From contig CM067084.1 in the NCBI GenBank assembly GCA_034008185.1, forward strand, positions 19,124,885 through 19,188,884: a stretch of 64,000 bases of DNA, in the 5' to 3' direction. Numbering within the stretch: position 1 is the stretch's first letter; every line of letters starts with the position of its first letter. Under the pieces are notes generated by a model, which worked only from the letters and a program-made list of their open reading frames with translations, made no database searches and was not told the DNA's origin. Below, piece by piece: positions 28,093 to 42,837 of the stretch. This DNA comes from Gorsachius magnificus (Eukaryota > Chordata > Aves > Pelecaniformes > Ardeidae). Made by a program: the position numbers and the translations under genes.

Positions 28093-28098
28093 ATTAAA
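28093..28098 (+). terminator. Poly(A) signal of LTR C
   Basis: ATTAAA followed by a T-rich stretch, in the sense orientation of the host gene. It could in principle end host transcripts early within this intron. Confidence 0.5.
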
Positions 28099-28525
28099 CT
28101 GTCTTTATCTCAACCCACAAATTTAATTTCTTTTTTTCCTCTCCCTCATCCCACTGAGGGAGAGGGGGAGTGAGCAAGCATCTGTGTGGTGTTCAGCTGC
28201 CTGCCGGGTGAAACCACAACAGTTTCCTAGTTTTGCCCATTGAATTCTATTGTTACTTCCCTGAAAGTCTTTCAGAAAGTGTGACTTTGCGATACTGCTT
28301 AGCTGACCAAATGGCTTACTGCTCCTAAAATAAACCTTGATCCTGCTTCCCAACATTGTCTGACTGCCTTTCTTGCAGTGTCCTGACAGTCATGGTCTCT
28401 CCTCTGAGTCGCTTACTAAACCAGCACAAAAATATTCACCCTCCACCTCAATGCTGCTTACATGCTAAACTGAATAGTGAGGGTCAACCAAATCATGCAA
28501 AGGTGAAAGGGAGTCAGCAAGAAAT

Positions 28526-28542
28526 GGGGGGGGGGGGGGGGG
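28526..28542. repeat. 17-base G homopolymer
   Basis: A single uninterrupted run of 17 G between GAAAT and AAGAAG. Length is likely polymorphic and hard to sequence. Confidence 0.9.
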
Positions 28543-31500
28543 AAGAAGATCGCAGTGAATTAATTACCCTCAGCAACAGTAGGAAAGCCTTAATTCTTTA
28601 TAAGTTGTGATACAAGTCTGCTACAAAAAGTAGATTACATAGCATCTATAGAAAAGTACCCATGCATTATCTACAATTATACAGATGTTATAAACATAGA
28701 CCTTGAGTATATGCATAGATGTGGAAATATATGGTAGCATGTAGGATATACAGCAATCCAAGAAGGTTAAAGACATGTTTAAAGTGTTAGCATGCTGTTT
28801 GCAAACACTGAAACCATGTATTAACAGAAGCATAACATTGTTCTTCCAAATAAGACTTTGATGTGCCTCTGAGGGACTATTTTGCATAGTTGTAAAACTC
28901 CAGACATAGGGATAGCTTTTTGTTTTATATTTTTAATGGACTTTTAAATAATGAAGATCATTCCATTGTACGTTAACATGTCTAATATGAATGTATGGAA
29001 ACATATGATCAGAAGTTAGGAATTGTTTAGGTTATGTTGCAATACAATAGTGGAGAAGACCCTATTTAAAACTACAGGGGTATCTTGGAAGATGATGTCT
29101 AGAGTGAGATTAAAAAAAAACCTACTTAGAAGAATTAACAAATAGTCTTACATATTCATTTCATTGTTTAAAAATGAAACCTAAGAAAAGGTACTTGTTC
29201 ATTGTATATTGTGTGCCCAACAGGCCAAAGGAATGTGACATACCATTAGTCTCTGTAATTAAGACAAAACAAATGCTCTTGAAATAAATTTGAGGATTAA
29301 CTCTAGTTCCATTGCATTGGTACTCAAATGAGTTTAATTTGCATTGCTACGTCAATAGCATTAACAAAAATTACATAATGCTATAAAAGTATACTAAGCT
29401 AAGCAAAACCAAAACAAATTAAATGATCGCCACCTGGTCGTTCGACTACTGCTCTTAGGGCTAAATAAGTTGATCCCAAGCTGAAACCAAGCTCTCCACA
29501 CAAGCTGAACCAACCCCAGGCAAAGCAAATGGGACAGCCCCAGTCCAGAGGCCTGTGTTGTTTTGTTTAAGGCAAAGACTATGACTTGTTACTGTAATGC
29601 AATTCAGTTTACAGGATACAGAAATGAAATAAGAAAGGGTAACTGTTCCATGTAAGTGAAAAGTACAAAGAAGACTCATGTGACATCTTCATCCTTAATT
29701 AACAAACAATCTCCTAATATTAAGTTAACAACCTTTGATATGATTAAAATTTTAATTCTTGCCTTCAGTAACGTGAAATAGGGATGTTGAAAATATATTC
29801 CAAACAGTAATAAACCCAATTTTTTCCCAGTATTTTAAGTATTTAGTAATTTCAGTTTTGCATTCTAAAGTTATAACTATGTTATATTGTAATTATATAT
29901 TATCATTTTGAAATTATAATTTTGTACAGTATGGAAAAGATTATTTTTCACCAGCTTGGACACTTTCAAACATGTAGAACAAATCAAAACCAAAATAGAA
30001 ATGATTTTTTAAAAATACTTTTCATAACTATGGAATGAGTGAAAGATTATAGCTGAATAATAGTATTTGGAGGGGATCATCTTCTAAAATATTATGGTCT
30101 TATTTGTTACTTAAAGAAGTTTAAAAGAAATAAATGTTATTTTAAATAGAAAATGCTTGTAGAATTTTTGACCCTTTGCATGGGCCTCTGTCCATTGACA
30201 CTGAGTGTGTTTGTCACAGATTTTTCATTCTTTTATCTCCACCTTTTTCATCTACATTTAGAACCTAATCTCAGTTTAATACCTGCTACTCCCAGTGGAT
30301 TTGCCTCTGTCCCTAATAGCAGTGGAGTTGGTGGATTTGAGAACTGTTGAACTCTCCTCATTAAAGTTTGTCTGCTCAATTGCTGGAACAAGAGTTACTG
30401 ACATTTATTCATTCAGAATGGCAGTGGAGAAAATTTGGGTTTGCAATGCCGGAGAAATTGATCCTATTCAAAACTGCTGCCCAGAATTCAAAGGTGGTTT
30501 TTTTTCCTTTATTTCTGTAACTCTAATGAGTTGCTTTTTTAAGTATGGAGAGGGAGAGGAAGAAAGGGCATAGAAGGGAAGCAGTTCTAATGCGTTGTTT
30601 GTTGAGACAGTCATATGAGCATAGAAATGCTAGGACTTGGTGGAGGCGGTAGGAGAGGGGCGACAGGGGTCACAGCGCCATGGTTTATATATGTGGCAGT
30701 TCCACAAGGATACTTTTGAAGCCAGTTTGTACCTAGAGCTGCTAAAATATAGGATGTTCAATAGATAATAAAATATACTTCTAAGGCATATTTGAAGTTG
30801 GTGAAGATTAAACAGCTCTCATTTTCTAAATGTAATTGTTCATCAACCTCTACTCAGCACAGGATCATGCTGCTCAGAAGAACCTTTGACAAGAAGGCTG
30901 CAAAAGGGCTGAGAGAGGGCATTAGGGAGATTTGTGTCATCAGCCTGAGCCTAAAAAGAGGACAGTAACAATCAAGCTTACAACTAGCATGCATATTTCT
31001 AGCTGTGATTTCAAATGGTATTTAAAAACACTTGGATAAGATTTTGAACACAGTTGGATAGGATTAAAAGCCATCTTCACTATGCTGTTGAACAACCTAC
31101 TCCCTTAAAGAGGTTTCTTTTTAAAGGATTAGGCAATTAAATTTTATTTAAATGTGAATGCATATCTGTGGGATTAATTATCAGTACTGTTTCATTAGCA
31201 TTTGCAGGTAGGAATTTTTTTCATTGGCATACTTAATTAGAAATTTGACTGTCATCTAAAGATTGTAAATTCAGAATCAGACATGAGTGTAGATTGTACT
31301 GCTTTATAAAGAGTTCCCTGCAGATAACAGCAATTCTATTCTTTCTCTAGCAGTAGAAAATAAACCACCTTAAGGGCAAAGATTAAACATTGCCTGTTTT
31401 AAGGTATTAACAGGCACATAAATATATATCTATACTTATATACATATACATGCTTGTATTCTGTGAGTTACTTTTGACAGTCTCATTTTATCTGACAAAA

Positions 31501-34206
31501 GGAGTTCAAAATAAACAGGGCAACCAAACATGAATAATTGTATGCAGTGGAATAAAAATTCCCTTTCCCCCTTCAGAAGGTCAGATGCTGAGGCAGTAAC
31601 AAAGAAACAAAATGCTTGAGAGGGTGCTTCCTGCCTTGGAGGTTTGTGCTAAGTCCAGGTTCACGAAATGTTACGAGCAGATGAAGATGCTTCCTGGCTT
31701 CTGTACTGTTTTACATACTGGCAAGCCTGATGTGATTTTCTGGGTACTAGCTATTTTTACTCGTACCGTGAGGGGTTTATTTTGGTGCTACAGTATCTGT
31801 CTGCTAGATATCTGTTTACTAGATGCCATAACAGTTTGACTAGATGGATAGCGTATGCAGAGAGGAGCCTGAAAACTTATTTCCATTAATATAAGAAGAT
31901 AAAACAAAGTTTAGATCTAGCTAGGTTTTGGGAGCTTGGAACTGAAGGAATCAGCTGGTTCAGTCCTCTACTGCTTTGGTTACATCATGTAAAAATCTCA
32001 AACGTGGCCAAGCTTCACGTTAGTATTTTGTTTTGCTTTTTTGTTTTCCTTCCCTAGCCAGCCCCAAGCTAAACTATTTTCTATCAATGAATGGGGGAGG
32101 GTTTTGACAGGGAAAAATAAATTTAACTTTTTCTGAAAGGGGGGCTGAAAGCCTAAGATGATGGAGCCAAATAAAAGCTATAAAGGGGGAATGCAGATTC
32201 TTGAAAGCTTTATCTTCTATAAGCTAAAACTCAACTGATGTGCTTCCTTTATTTTTCAAGGATTTTCTTTCTTTGTGTAATGTCTTCTATGGTATCAAGA
32301 TAATTCTGCGTTTGCTGTAAATGCTGTCTCACTTTGTCTTCTAGTGCTCTTTTCTAAAATAAATAATCTTATGTGTTTTCTTCCTTTAAAGTACCATCTA
32401 AAATGAAATTTCAAAGCAGGTACTTCAGGTGACCTTCATCATGGGTTGCAAAACCTCAGGGCATACCAAAGCAAGTAAATAGTAATAAATTATTCTGTTT
32501 GATCACTCAGCAGATGCAGCTGTATATGTAGGCACTACCGTTTGTGATTGCAGTAGAAAGAATGATGCTAATTTAGACATTTATGAATAGAACTGATTGA
32601 ATACAATGAATATAAATAACAAGTTTATTTAAATAATAGAACTAAATGCTCTGTGTAACAAATGACATCCTGTGTAAGATGAAGAAAAAAAATAGCAATA
32701 TCTTTCAGAATTGTTTTCTATTATTAGTGTAGAACTATTTTTGACATTATCTTATGCTCAAAAAAGGGGCCATGGAAGGCCCTCACACGGAGGACTTGAG
32801 CATAAAAATTACCACTAGATGTACAAGAAATTGTCAGAAAGAATTAGCTAGCTAAAACAAGACATGACCTAATTTTATAGTCCCTTCTTCTATGGGTGAT
32901 GCTTTATAGTTTCACTGGAACCACTTGGGCTTTCAGGTACCACTCAACACTGCTAACAGTATCTCATTTGTCATGCAGCTGTTATTCAGGGTCATGTATA
33001 TCGTTACTGTACATGCTATTGTTTTATATCTTTAAAAGCACCTTTAGTTTCTGGAATGCCACTCAGGTCACAGATACCAGATTCAGATTTCAAGCGTTCA
33101 TTTTGCTGAGGTACTTCTATGAAGTGATATATAAACCTACAGTAACAGCAGCTATTACAGAAGTTGATCAGGGTGGAATTTCCAGAACTTGTCTTCAGGC
33201 TTACCTTTTAGGAGGAAATGTGAGGCCAGTGCCTAATATGATTGTCAAACTCAGTGCTTTGTTGTGTCTTGAATCATGTGGAAAGGCAAGCAGCAAGAAG
33301 TCCCCATAAATACAGGGCTCATTACAATCGCATGCGCTTAGTTATTAGATTCTCTCAGTCCTCAAAAATGATTCTAAAACATCACTGCTTTCATTATTAT
33401 AGCTTTACTTCTATTTTAATTTTTCAAATGCAATTATTATAGGTGTGTGTTCAAAAATCTTTTTTTGAAATGTCTTTATCCAAAGCAAAGTAGACCAGAA
33501 TTTAACAACAAAAATCTAAGCATAAAAACTGTACTGAATTATTCATTAAAACAAATGAGACTTCCCATTGGCTTCTATAAGTTTCATCCTCAAGTTCACA
33601 AAGCCCAACTCAAAAAATATTTATTGAATTTAAACTTCCAATGACTTCAGTATGAGGTTTCAAATATTGTATTTAATGTGGAATCCGAGTCAGAGCTGTA
33701 TAACTATGATGAGTCTTCAGTAGTAAAGCAGGTTAACAAATAGTAGAGGAAAGATTTTCTGGGGGAGGAAGAGGTATTAGTTTGTCTCTTGCTACCATTA
33801 ATTCCTTTTCAGCAACAACTGGTGTGTATTAGATGGTTCCAGAGGGTATTATATTTCAGCAGTAACCTCTGAAAACACCAGTTAACATCATACTGAGTAG
33901 GAGCTATTGGACTTAGTGGTAATATTTTTCTGCTGAACCTAATCTGTCTTTCAAATTCCTACCTGTGCTACATGTATTTTCAGTATAGAGATTCTCAGCT
34001 GGAAAAGAATACATCATCTTCTGTTGAGCGAGTAGAAATTTAAACTGATTATTTCAAACAAGTGAATATTTAAGGTATTAAATATTGTTTCATAGACTGA
34101 AGTAGTGTGCCTGAAATTTCTCACATGCTTCTAAGTCAATTTATTTTAATGCCAAGTGATTTCCAAATGATGATAAATGTGTTTATGTGGTGCTTCCCCA
34201 GTAAGA

Positions 34207-34273
34207 GTTTGTGTGTGTGTTTTTGTGGGTTTTGGATTTTTTTTGTTCTTGGAGCTGTTTTGGCGTTTCTTTT
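34207..34273. repeat. G/T-rich low-complexity tract
   Basis: A short GT run followed by TTTTTGTGGGTTTTGG and T8, then further T-rich sequence. Confidence 0.7.
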
Positions 34274-36737
34274 AGAAATATTTTAAATTTTTTAATTTAA
34301 AAAAGGTCTCTCAGTAAAAAGGGCCCTTTTTAAAAAAAAATCTTAAGTGTTGCTGTTTGACAATGGAGAAGTCCTCTGAGAAATGCTAAGCTGTTGGTGA
34401 ATTTTGCCTGTATAGATCTGGATCAGTCTAGGATATAACTGATTTTAATATACCTTCTTTATAGCCTACCTTCAAAACATTTGATAATAGCATACAGCTG
34501 AAGTTTTTTATTCTTTTAAAATTTCGCCTGATTTTTGCCTTCCTTTTGGATAAACACAAAATGAAAGATTTTATCAAGGTACTGCAAGATTAGGTATTGT
34601 ACATGTTTGTCATGAAACTCTGAAGTAGTATGATATTCATAGGTTTATGTAGCCCTGCTACTGTCTCTCCTAGGCTGTAGAATGTTTGCACTGACTGGAT
34701 AAAAATTGTCAAAATGAAGCAATCACGTTTATGTGTGAATCAGCTGTTATTTCCTAAGGCCAGATATCTAGAGGTGGAGTACTAATAAAACATGATTACA
34801 TTGTGATGCTAAACAAATGAGTTGCAGTTCTGTAAATTTAGAATTTGACCTTTTGCTAAGGCCAGGTTGCAAAGGGTTTTTTTCTTCATGTTTTGGGGGA
34901 ATCAAGTAACAAATTTAAGGCCACGTTGTGTTTGTATGAGTAGAAGGTGGTCTTCGGCTATCAGGAAATAATGAGGAAATTAGGAGATTCTGTTTATGAA
35001 GTTCTGCTGACTTCTAATTCCATCTGTGCATTTACCTGGGAGCTTTTGCTCAGTTCAGTGGTGTAGGCTGCTAGAGCTAGCACTGTGAAATATGGGATTG
35101 CAGAGGATGAAAATTGTAACCAAACACCTTAGTTATAGTATCATTGTTTCAGACCAAGAGGGTTGGTAGAGATTGAATTGCGTAGTATTTGTTATAGGCT
35201 CAAAATGCCCGAGAATGAAGTCTTGTGTGCCTTTCAGTGAGCTTATTTCAATGCTATGGAGAGTTACGCTGAACACTGAGGAAAAAATAAACACTGAGCA
35301 ATTATACACATCTGGTTATGGTTAGCAAAGTCCGCAGTAATTGATCTACTCGTTGTTTCTCAGGAATCAGTTATCTGTGGTGTTACAGTATTGTTGCAAC
35401 TACTTTATTTTGCTAATTCTGAGGATATTTTCATCTTTGCAAAGCAGTGTACCTGTAAGATTAGGCTATGACAAATGTTCTAACATCCACAAACACTTCT
35501 ATCTAGATATTCTAAGGAACATTTCAAGGCAAATTTAAAATAATAATTTATAATCACAGTTTCATTTATTAAAATTTTAAAGGAAGCACTCTTTCTCTAT
35601 AATGGGGATGGGGGAGCGAAGAAGGGGAGGCGGGAGAAAGAGAAAATACTATCAGAACATAAGGAGTAATGACCGTGCATTAAAGGAGACAATCACTAGC
35701 TAATCCACAAGCAAGAACATTAAGTATCTCTAGTTCAAGGCAGAATTACTCTTCTGAAACTATAATGAATATTAATAGGCTCATAAAATATTACGTAGTA
35801 AGAAAGCCTCGATAACCATGGCATTAGTTGTTTCCTTTGCACCCACGGCATTACCTCTTCATCTGGATTTCATAGTTAAAATTGGTCACCAATTTCAACT
35901 TCCAGATTAACTGGCTAAAAGCACTGTTAGGCAACAAAAAATATTCTTTTAAGCATAATTTCTAAAATACTTTTCATTATTATCGTTATATTAAATCTCA
36001 GTATATGCTACCTTGCCTTTAAAATGTCCTGAAATCATATTTACTATTTGAATTCTTTAGGAAACAGAATAGAGAAATCATTTTCCTCTTACAAAAAACC
36101 AGAGTGTATTCATCTGAATTTGACATGGGTGAAATGTTCAAAACTGCATCTCAGATATTTTCTTATATGCCAGCTAAATGCACCAATTTAAATTCCATTT
36201 AATAAAAAGAGATCAATTCTGCGTGTTGGAGCAAATGGTTTATTAGTTCAGCATTAAATATAAATAATAAAATATTTGGAAAGTAAAAACACAACTCTAC
36301 CAGAAGTACTACTAAGTGTGGGAACTTGTCTGTAACGTGGTAAGACTCAGTGCCCATTTGTCAGTTGCACTTAAGAAATGCAAAAAAAAAGAAAGAAAAG
36401 TTGGTTCTATTTCATTGCCCCAAGTCATCAAAAGGGGAGCATTTTGATCATTAAGATACTTTAAGTATTTCAGAAGAAGACTGAAATAATAAGATGCCTT
36501 TCTGTGCAAGAATCAATTTATTCCTTTGGAGGATGTTTTGAGCTGCTTTGTGTTACTTTATGGTCCATACAAGGTTGAGTTTGCTGGTGATTCTTAAATA
36601 TCAAGCACTAATGTTCACTTTAGAAAAGTGTTGCTAAGTAATTTTATTAAAAAATTTAGAATGTGGTGTTTCATATTTATACCTCTCAGGCTACTGTGTA
36701 GTCCAAAGGAACAAGCTGGCTGGAACAGGAAGGCTAT

Positions 36738-36764
36738 TGGGTTTTTGGTTGGTTTTTTTTTTTT
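36738..36764. repeat. G/T-only tract
   Basis: GGGTTTTTGGTTGG followed by T12. Confidence 0.75.
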
Positions 36765-39700
36765 CTGATAACTCCTCTACTCTGCTTGCTTCCTTTGGTT
36801 TTGTTCTTGCATCTGGGTAAATGAAAATAGAAAAATTATTACAGTCAGAAGAAGATTGTAAAAGGCTTTTAGTATTTTCTGAGATACCTGGATTTCTTAA
36901 GCATATCTGACATTTACGCTATAAAAAGAGAATGTGAAGACACAGTTTTGCACCTAGATTATATGAAAGTACTTTGGAAGTGCTGTAAATGGTGTTAATA
37001 AAAAAAATTCCATTTTTTTCAAAGCTTTTCTGTAGACCTTAGTGTTATAGAAAAGTGTATTACAGTATATTGGGAAAGTTTTTTGATTGAATGCCCTCAA
37101 ATGTCCATTACATACAATAAGGAAAAATTAGCTCAAAAATGTCTCCATTGCAAATAAATATATTGAAGAAACCCTTTTAGTTCACTCCATCATTCATGGT
37201 GAATTAGGTTCTGGCAAAGCATCCTTATTTCAGAAAATTTCATTACTGACTTCATTTCCAAAAAATAATAGCACAATTTCAAGTTTTACTGTAGTAGTCC
37301 TCTGTAGCTTTTGAGTTTGGTTTTGTTTTTGTTTTTTTCTCTGTAACATCGTGCTTCTGTAGTGTGTTTTGCTATGTTGCATGTTTTGCAGTTTACAACT
37401 ATCCTAGCACATCCACATATGCCATTGACAATAAGACACTATTTTTGGCCAACTGAAATAAACAGAGAATTAAATATTTGGATCTAAATATTTCATAGGA
37501 AACATCAAAGAAAATGTGGATAAACTAATTTTCAATATGAAAATTGCCAACATATTACATTTTAAATGAAAATAAATGATGTGACTTATCTTGGCATCCT
37601 AAATTAAGTGCTTCAATAACCATTTGAAGTTTCCTTTTAAAAGGAGAATAGTTTATTTTAAAATTGTGTGCTATACACATAGAAATGTGTATGAATAACA
37701 TATATGTACCCTTAGATAAAAGTGTGTAGGTACATAGTTTAATCTGATGGTGCTTTTTAAGGCACCCAGTTAAGACTTTGCCTTCTTTATGTCAACTTTG
37801 AGAGCACCCTGTGGCCAGTTCCACACTGCTGGGCTCTAAAGTTGCTGCAGGGCCCTGACCAGGGAAAAGAGTGGAAGTATTGGAAAGAATTGGAAGAGTT
37901 TCTTGCTTGGTGACTCCTTCAGACATATTTTTCTTGTCCATTTCAGAATTCCCAAGGGAAAAATAGCACAAGTAGACACATAATAGTTCAGAGGAGAGCA
38001 TCCAACTTACCAACGGTTATACTCTTTCTATTATGACTGCATTTATTACAAGAACGCTCAAACTGTAGTAATTGCAGTGATCTTCATAGGTGGTAATATG
38101 CTTTCACTGTATTCAGAGAGATGGACCATTTTCTTGTCTATCTTCTATTTATTGTATATTCTGCCTCAGTTTTATTTAGTTAGTTTTTTTAACTTAAAAT
38201 AACTTCTGTTTAGTTTCCTCTTAGTTGATGTTTTCAGGCCTTGGTTTTGTCTTTCCTTCCCCATTCCCAAGTAAACAAGGATTAATTAAATGCAAAAGTT
38301 GTGCTCATGTAAGTGCTCTTGACCCGTATGCTGAAGGATGCCATGGAATAAGAGGGAGAAATTCAGAACAGCCGTGGCATTTCTGAGCTTTTTCACCCTG
38401 TATTTGACCACCTTTTTGTAGCTTGTTAATAAAACATGGTAAGGGACAAAAAAATGAAAAGGGCAGTGATTTGCAAGGGGCTGCATGATGCCTCCCTTCA
38501 GAAAGCAGAAGTATTTATCTATCCTACTAACTTGCATCTCCTGAACTACTCTGAACTACAGGGAGGAGAGGCCTGCTTCTAAATAAAAATAACCTCTCTA
38601 TTAAGTTTTCAATGCTCAGCTCATTCTAATGATCTAAAGCTACAAAGTTTGGAGAGGGTAGGACAATTGTAATAGTTAAATATGACAAATGCATTATTTC
38701 TGTTTTCAACCTATTTTTTTAAAAAAAGCTTAATACGACAAAAAGTTGATTTCTAGCTTCAGAAAGATAAAAAAATTACTACTAGCCCTTAATGAAACAC
38801 ACCAGTTGTCTATAAATTTGATTTTATTTTATAAAAATGAATAGATTTATCAAATAGACAGTGGGGAAACTCAATTTGAAAAAAAATCCTTAGAAGATAT
38901 CTTTTAGGCTTAACTTTTTTGGGGTGGGGTGTTTTTATGATCGATACTGTAATCTAGAAAGCATTTGAAAAAAACATTCACTTCAAGAAGAATATATGAA
39001 GTATTTTTAAAGGCAGAATATTGTTCCCTAACACATGCAACCTTATCAGTCTAATTTGTAACAGTTGCTAGTTATATGTATTAGATAATGTCAGTCATTT
39101 TAGTGCATTCACAAGATGCTTGGAAAAAAAGGATTCTGTCGTGACAAATTATTACTTATGTCTGGCTGATGACTTCATTTTCTGAAGTCATATATTGAAT
39201 GAAGGAAAATGTTATTTACGTGTAGTTACGGAAAGTAGGATTAATTTAATCCTGTAGTGATAGAATTATTTGGTACATTTGAAGATATGCATGAAAAGAC
39301 CTTAAGTCGTCTTTTTTTTAATTGCATTTCATTAAGTCTTGCCTCTTGTCATCAAGCATTTGCCTGGTTAACATACCACAGACCTCCTAAGTGTTTGTAA
39401 GTAGCTTCCCATATGCTGTCACTGCTAAAAATATTTGGGTGCATATAGAGTTAAGGAATGTGGCAACCCAGAATTTAAGCTGCTACGACTCCATATAAAT
39501 ATTAACAACTGTATGGTTAGGTGGGAAAGAATATCAAATACTCCAGTCTGTCAAAGCTATTTTTATGTTCTCAGATAGTGGTATTCTAAACTGTGATACT
39601 TCTTGCTCCTCATTGCTCCTGGCTTTCTAACTGCTCAGAAACAAATATCTCATAATTGCATATAATAATTATTTATGTATTCATTAGAGAGAGACATGTG

Positions 39701-39892
39701 AGCTGAATTCAGTAGGAACATTTATGTATGTGTGGGCTGCATATATTTGATGAAATTGTATATCATGCGAACTCCACTCCCTCTGATCACTGAAGCCCTT
39801 ATTTAGTTGGATGACTTTTAGTTTATATATGGCCTAAAACCATGTGTGCTATTATCCAGATGTATTTTAAATGCTTTTGGATTTAAAGAAAT

Positions 39893-39928
39893 CCCAACCC
39901 CCCCACACTCTTTCCCCCGTAACCCCCC
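39893..39928 (-). repeat. Four G-tracts on the - strand (G-quadruplex motif)
   Basis: C runs of 3, 7, 5 and 6 at 39893, 39898, 39914 and 39923 give four G-tracts on the - strand with loops of 2, 9 and 4 bases. One loop exceeds the usual limit of 7, so folding is plausible but not certain. Confidence 0.55.
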
Positions 39929-40589
39929 AACAAAAAACCTAACATTTTCTTCTAAAGAAAATAAGGAAACAGACTAACAAAATATCCCTGTGGCTGTGTT
40001 GTATACAGAATTAAATTGTCAATGGATTCTCAAGCCAGTTTTCTAAATGGATCATGCTCTCAGAGTATCAAATCTTATGTTAAGTAGGTTAGCATATGAT
40101 TTATATGGAAATGCAATTTTGACCTTAGTGAAAAAGAAGATGCCATACAAAGGCTATGAAGCAGAGTTATACGTAGTACAATATTGGGTCAAAACATGCT
40201 TAAAAAGGATGCGAATCTGTGAAAACCTAGAGGAAGGGAAAACCACATAAACCTTCTTTATGTAGTTATTTAGTATGAGAATTGGGAAACCGATTGCCTA
40301 AGATGGAAGGGATCCAAACAGTTCATCTGGATGCCACTCTGCCATGAATAAATGATTGGAGAAAGTGTCGGGTTTTTTAAATTTGTTTTGCATTACGATT
40401 ATAATTCTTCCCAACCTAGACATATGGTAGAGATGTATTTGTTGGAGGGAATAGTTATAGTGTTTTAAAACTTGCTGAACACTCTATTTAAGAAATAGTT
40501 GACGCTAAACAAAGATTAATGCTTTGTTTGTGCTTATGAAGTGCTGAGTTAATGTCTGCTTTGAGTAACAACATATACATATTAACAAC

Positions 40590-41610
40590 TTCTCTGGGTT
40601 AGACCAAAGATACATCTAGTCCAGTATCTTTGCTCTAAGTGTGCTTAGGGAAGATTGCAAAAGAAGAAAAAGCATGTGGGATTCTTCTAATATACTTTCT
40701 CTTCTCTAGTGATTTTTGTCTTGGAGACTGCTTGTCTTTAATAGCTCTTGATGGATGCCTCATGCATAAATTTGATTTCTTTTTGGACCCATGTGAAATT
40801 AGCCTCTACAACATTCTATTTCAGAGACTTTCACAATTTAATGACTTCTGCATAGAATAGGTATTTTTTTTCTTCATTGTGCACACCTTCTCTTTAGTTT
40901 ATTAGTTCTTGTACGATAAGAAACCATGAACAATTGTTCCGTACTCCTAGCCTCTAAGACACTTTTTTTTTTTTCCCCTAATCTCCTGGCATATCTTTGT
41001 AGTCACTTCTTTTCCATTCAGAAAAATCTCAGTCACTTAACAGCTGCTTGTACGGAAAGCCTCCCACATCTTTGATGATTCTTGTTGTGTTTCTCTGTTC
41101 TTTTTCAAGTTTTACTACAAGTTTTTTTTACAGAGGGAGGGACAAAACCCAACAGTCAAGTTGCTCATGCAACATGGATTTATACAGTGGCATAGTAATG
41201 TTTTTCTGTTTGGGTACCAGTCTTTGCCTAATAATTTCTTTCATTGTCATACTGTCAGGACTCAATAGCTGGTTTTCATAAAACTACAAATTATAGTCTC
41301 AAGGTCTCATACCTAAGCATTAATAACTAGTTCAGAGTCCATCACTGCGTAAGCAAGGCTGGGCACTTTTTTTTCCTTTCATGCAGTATTTTGAATACTG
41401 AATTAAATATATTGAATTTGGCATGGCAGTATCATGACGTCTTTAAGCAAATCAACTTTTATGTTTGCTATCTAAACTACCTGATTAGTTGTTCTCCAAA
41501 AATTCTCAAAAAATTTTATCACTTCCTTTTCTTACACCTTCTCCTGGATGTTGTTGAACAATATGAGTTCCAGCAGAGGTCCAGAGCTCCACCGGTGACT
41601 TGTCTTCATA
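40590..41610 (-). mobile_element. Ancient CR1-type LINE remnant, about 1 kb
   Basis: Its 3' end lies at the low coordinate. GGTTAGACCAAAGATACATC and CTAGTCCAGTATC (40597-40630) match the classic CR1-like 3' segment in reverse. The piece around 40739-40860 matches the segment before the LINE stop codon. GGATTTATACAGTGGCATAG (near 41175) and the region near 41380-41470 follow in the expected order. The last decodes on the - strand as WQYCHAKFNIFNSVFKILHE, resembling the CR1 reverse-transcriptase thumb block with a K-F-N pattern. GTTGTTGAACAATATGAG near 41548 continues the match. Open frames here are fragments of the element. Confidence 0.75.
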
Positions 41611-42837
41611 AGAGACCTGCAAAAAGATTCCTTCAGTGGAGAAGTGAAAGAAGATGATTTCCCAGCCCAAGACTGATGCATATTGTTTGTGAAAGGGTAG
41701 ATGAGAAGATAGTGTGAGTAGGACTGTAGTATAAAAGATCACAGTGTTGAGAACCATAGCTTAATCCAGTCTGTCCTTAGTTTGTTTTTTAACCTTTGTG
41801 CTGATCTTCTTAGATGCGTAGTCCATTGCTTTCATCTTGGGGAAATGCACCAGGTATGCAAAGCCAAGAGAGGAATACAGAGAGTCCTTCTTGTTCTTGG
41901 AATATGCTTCTGTGCTCAACATGAAGTCATGGTCCCTTGCACGGCCATCTACTCTTAAGAGGAGTAGAACTCTACTCAGTAAATAACAAAAGTTAGAAGC
42001 CTCTATACAGTCAGATAACAGAGCCTACCTTGAGTTCTGTTTTCTTTCTTTTTCCCTCTAAATGTAAACAGTCACATCAGCCAGCTGATAATTTTTTCAG
42101 AATCGCTTTCATCCTAAAACTGTTCGCATCTGTGCTTATTTCTATGTTAAAGATTTCATAACTCTACTCTTCAGATTGCAGGGAACTATTGAATAACAGT
42201 TCCACAGCCCTCCTCTTTTTGCAGTGGAAATATAGCAGTTCTGCTATGCTTCGGGCTTTCAAACTACATTTGCAGTTCAGGTAATTTAATCCTGAATTAG
42301 TATTTTAGAACATTGTCCTGTCATTTTCCTGACAGTACTGGAGGAGGAGATAGTTTTTACAAAGTTGGGTTATTATGAAACTCAGGATAAGTCCAGAGAT
42401 CTTAAATGTTTAGAAATTCTATTACCATTCTGGGAAAGATGCTTTGAAATTTGAAAGTGAAATGAAGCTACTCTGCAAACAAAATTGGCAAATTATTATA
42501 TTTATAAACTGAAATCTTCTCGCATAAAACTGAGAGTTACCAGGGCTGTCAACTCTCCTCTTAAAATTCCCATTTCATTATTGATTAGTTCCAGAAATAC
42601 TTCATAGACTGAACGGCTGCATTTTAAATGTTTCTTTGAGGTAACTGCAAGTATTCAGTATTGATGTTTAGCATCTGTATTTGCAATAAACAGAAGGAGC
42701 ATTAAATTTGGATCTATACTAGTAAAATTACTTGAAAATATTTATGCTAAGTCTTAGCATTTAAATAAAATGTTTTTGCTTGAGCTAGTTGTGTACAAAC
42801 ACAACAAACATACAGAAATTGATTTTTGCATAAATTC

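Larger units (their letters stand above)
27698..28221 (+). mobile_element. Solo LTR of a second avian ERVL-like kind (LTR C)
   Basis: A 524-bp solo LTR starting TGTCCTGGTTTTGGCTGG and ending AAACCACAACA, on the + strand like the host gene. Flanks TTTTC (27693-27697) and GTTTC (28222-28226) match at 4 of 5 positions. It holds a clear TATAAA (27939-27944), the segment GTGAGCAATTGCATTGTGCA, a T-rich stretch, and an ATTAAA poly(A) signal (28093-28098). The copy at 57500-58065 shares its start, middle and end. No gag, pol or env sequence is attached. It lies 1.07 kb downstream of the exon ending at 26628. Confidence 0.9.

Noticed and set aside
32896..33309. 137-codon + strand open frame, one of the longest outside repeats
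   Set aside because: No recognisable domain, no conserved motif and no convincing splice or promoter context. A frame this long is expected by chance somewhere in 64 kb read in six frames.
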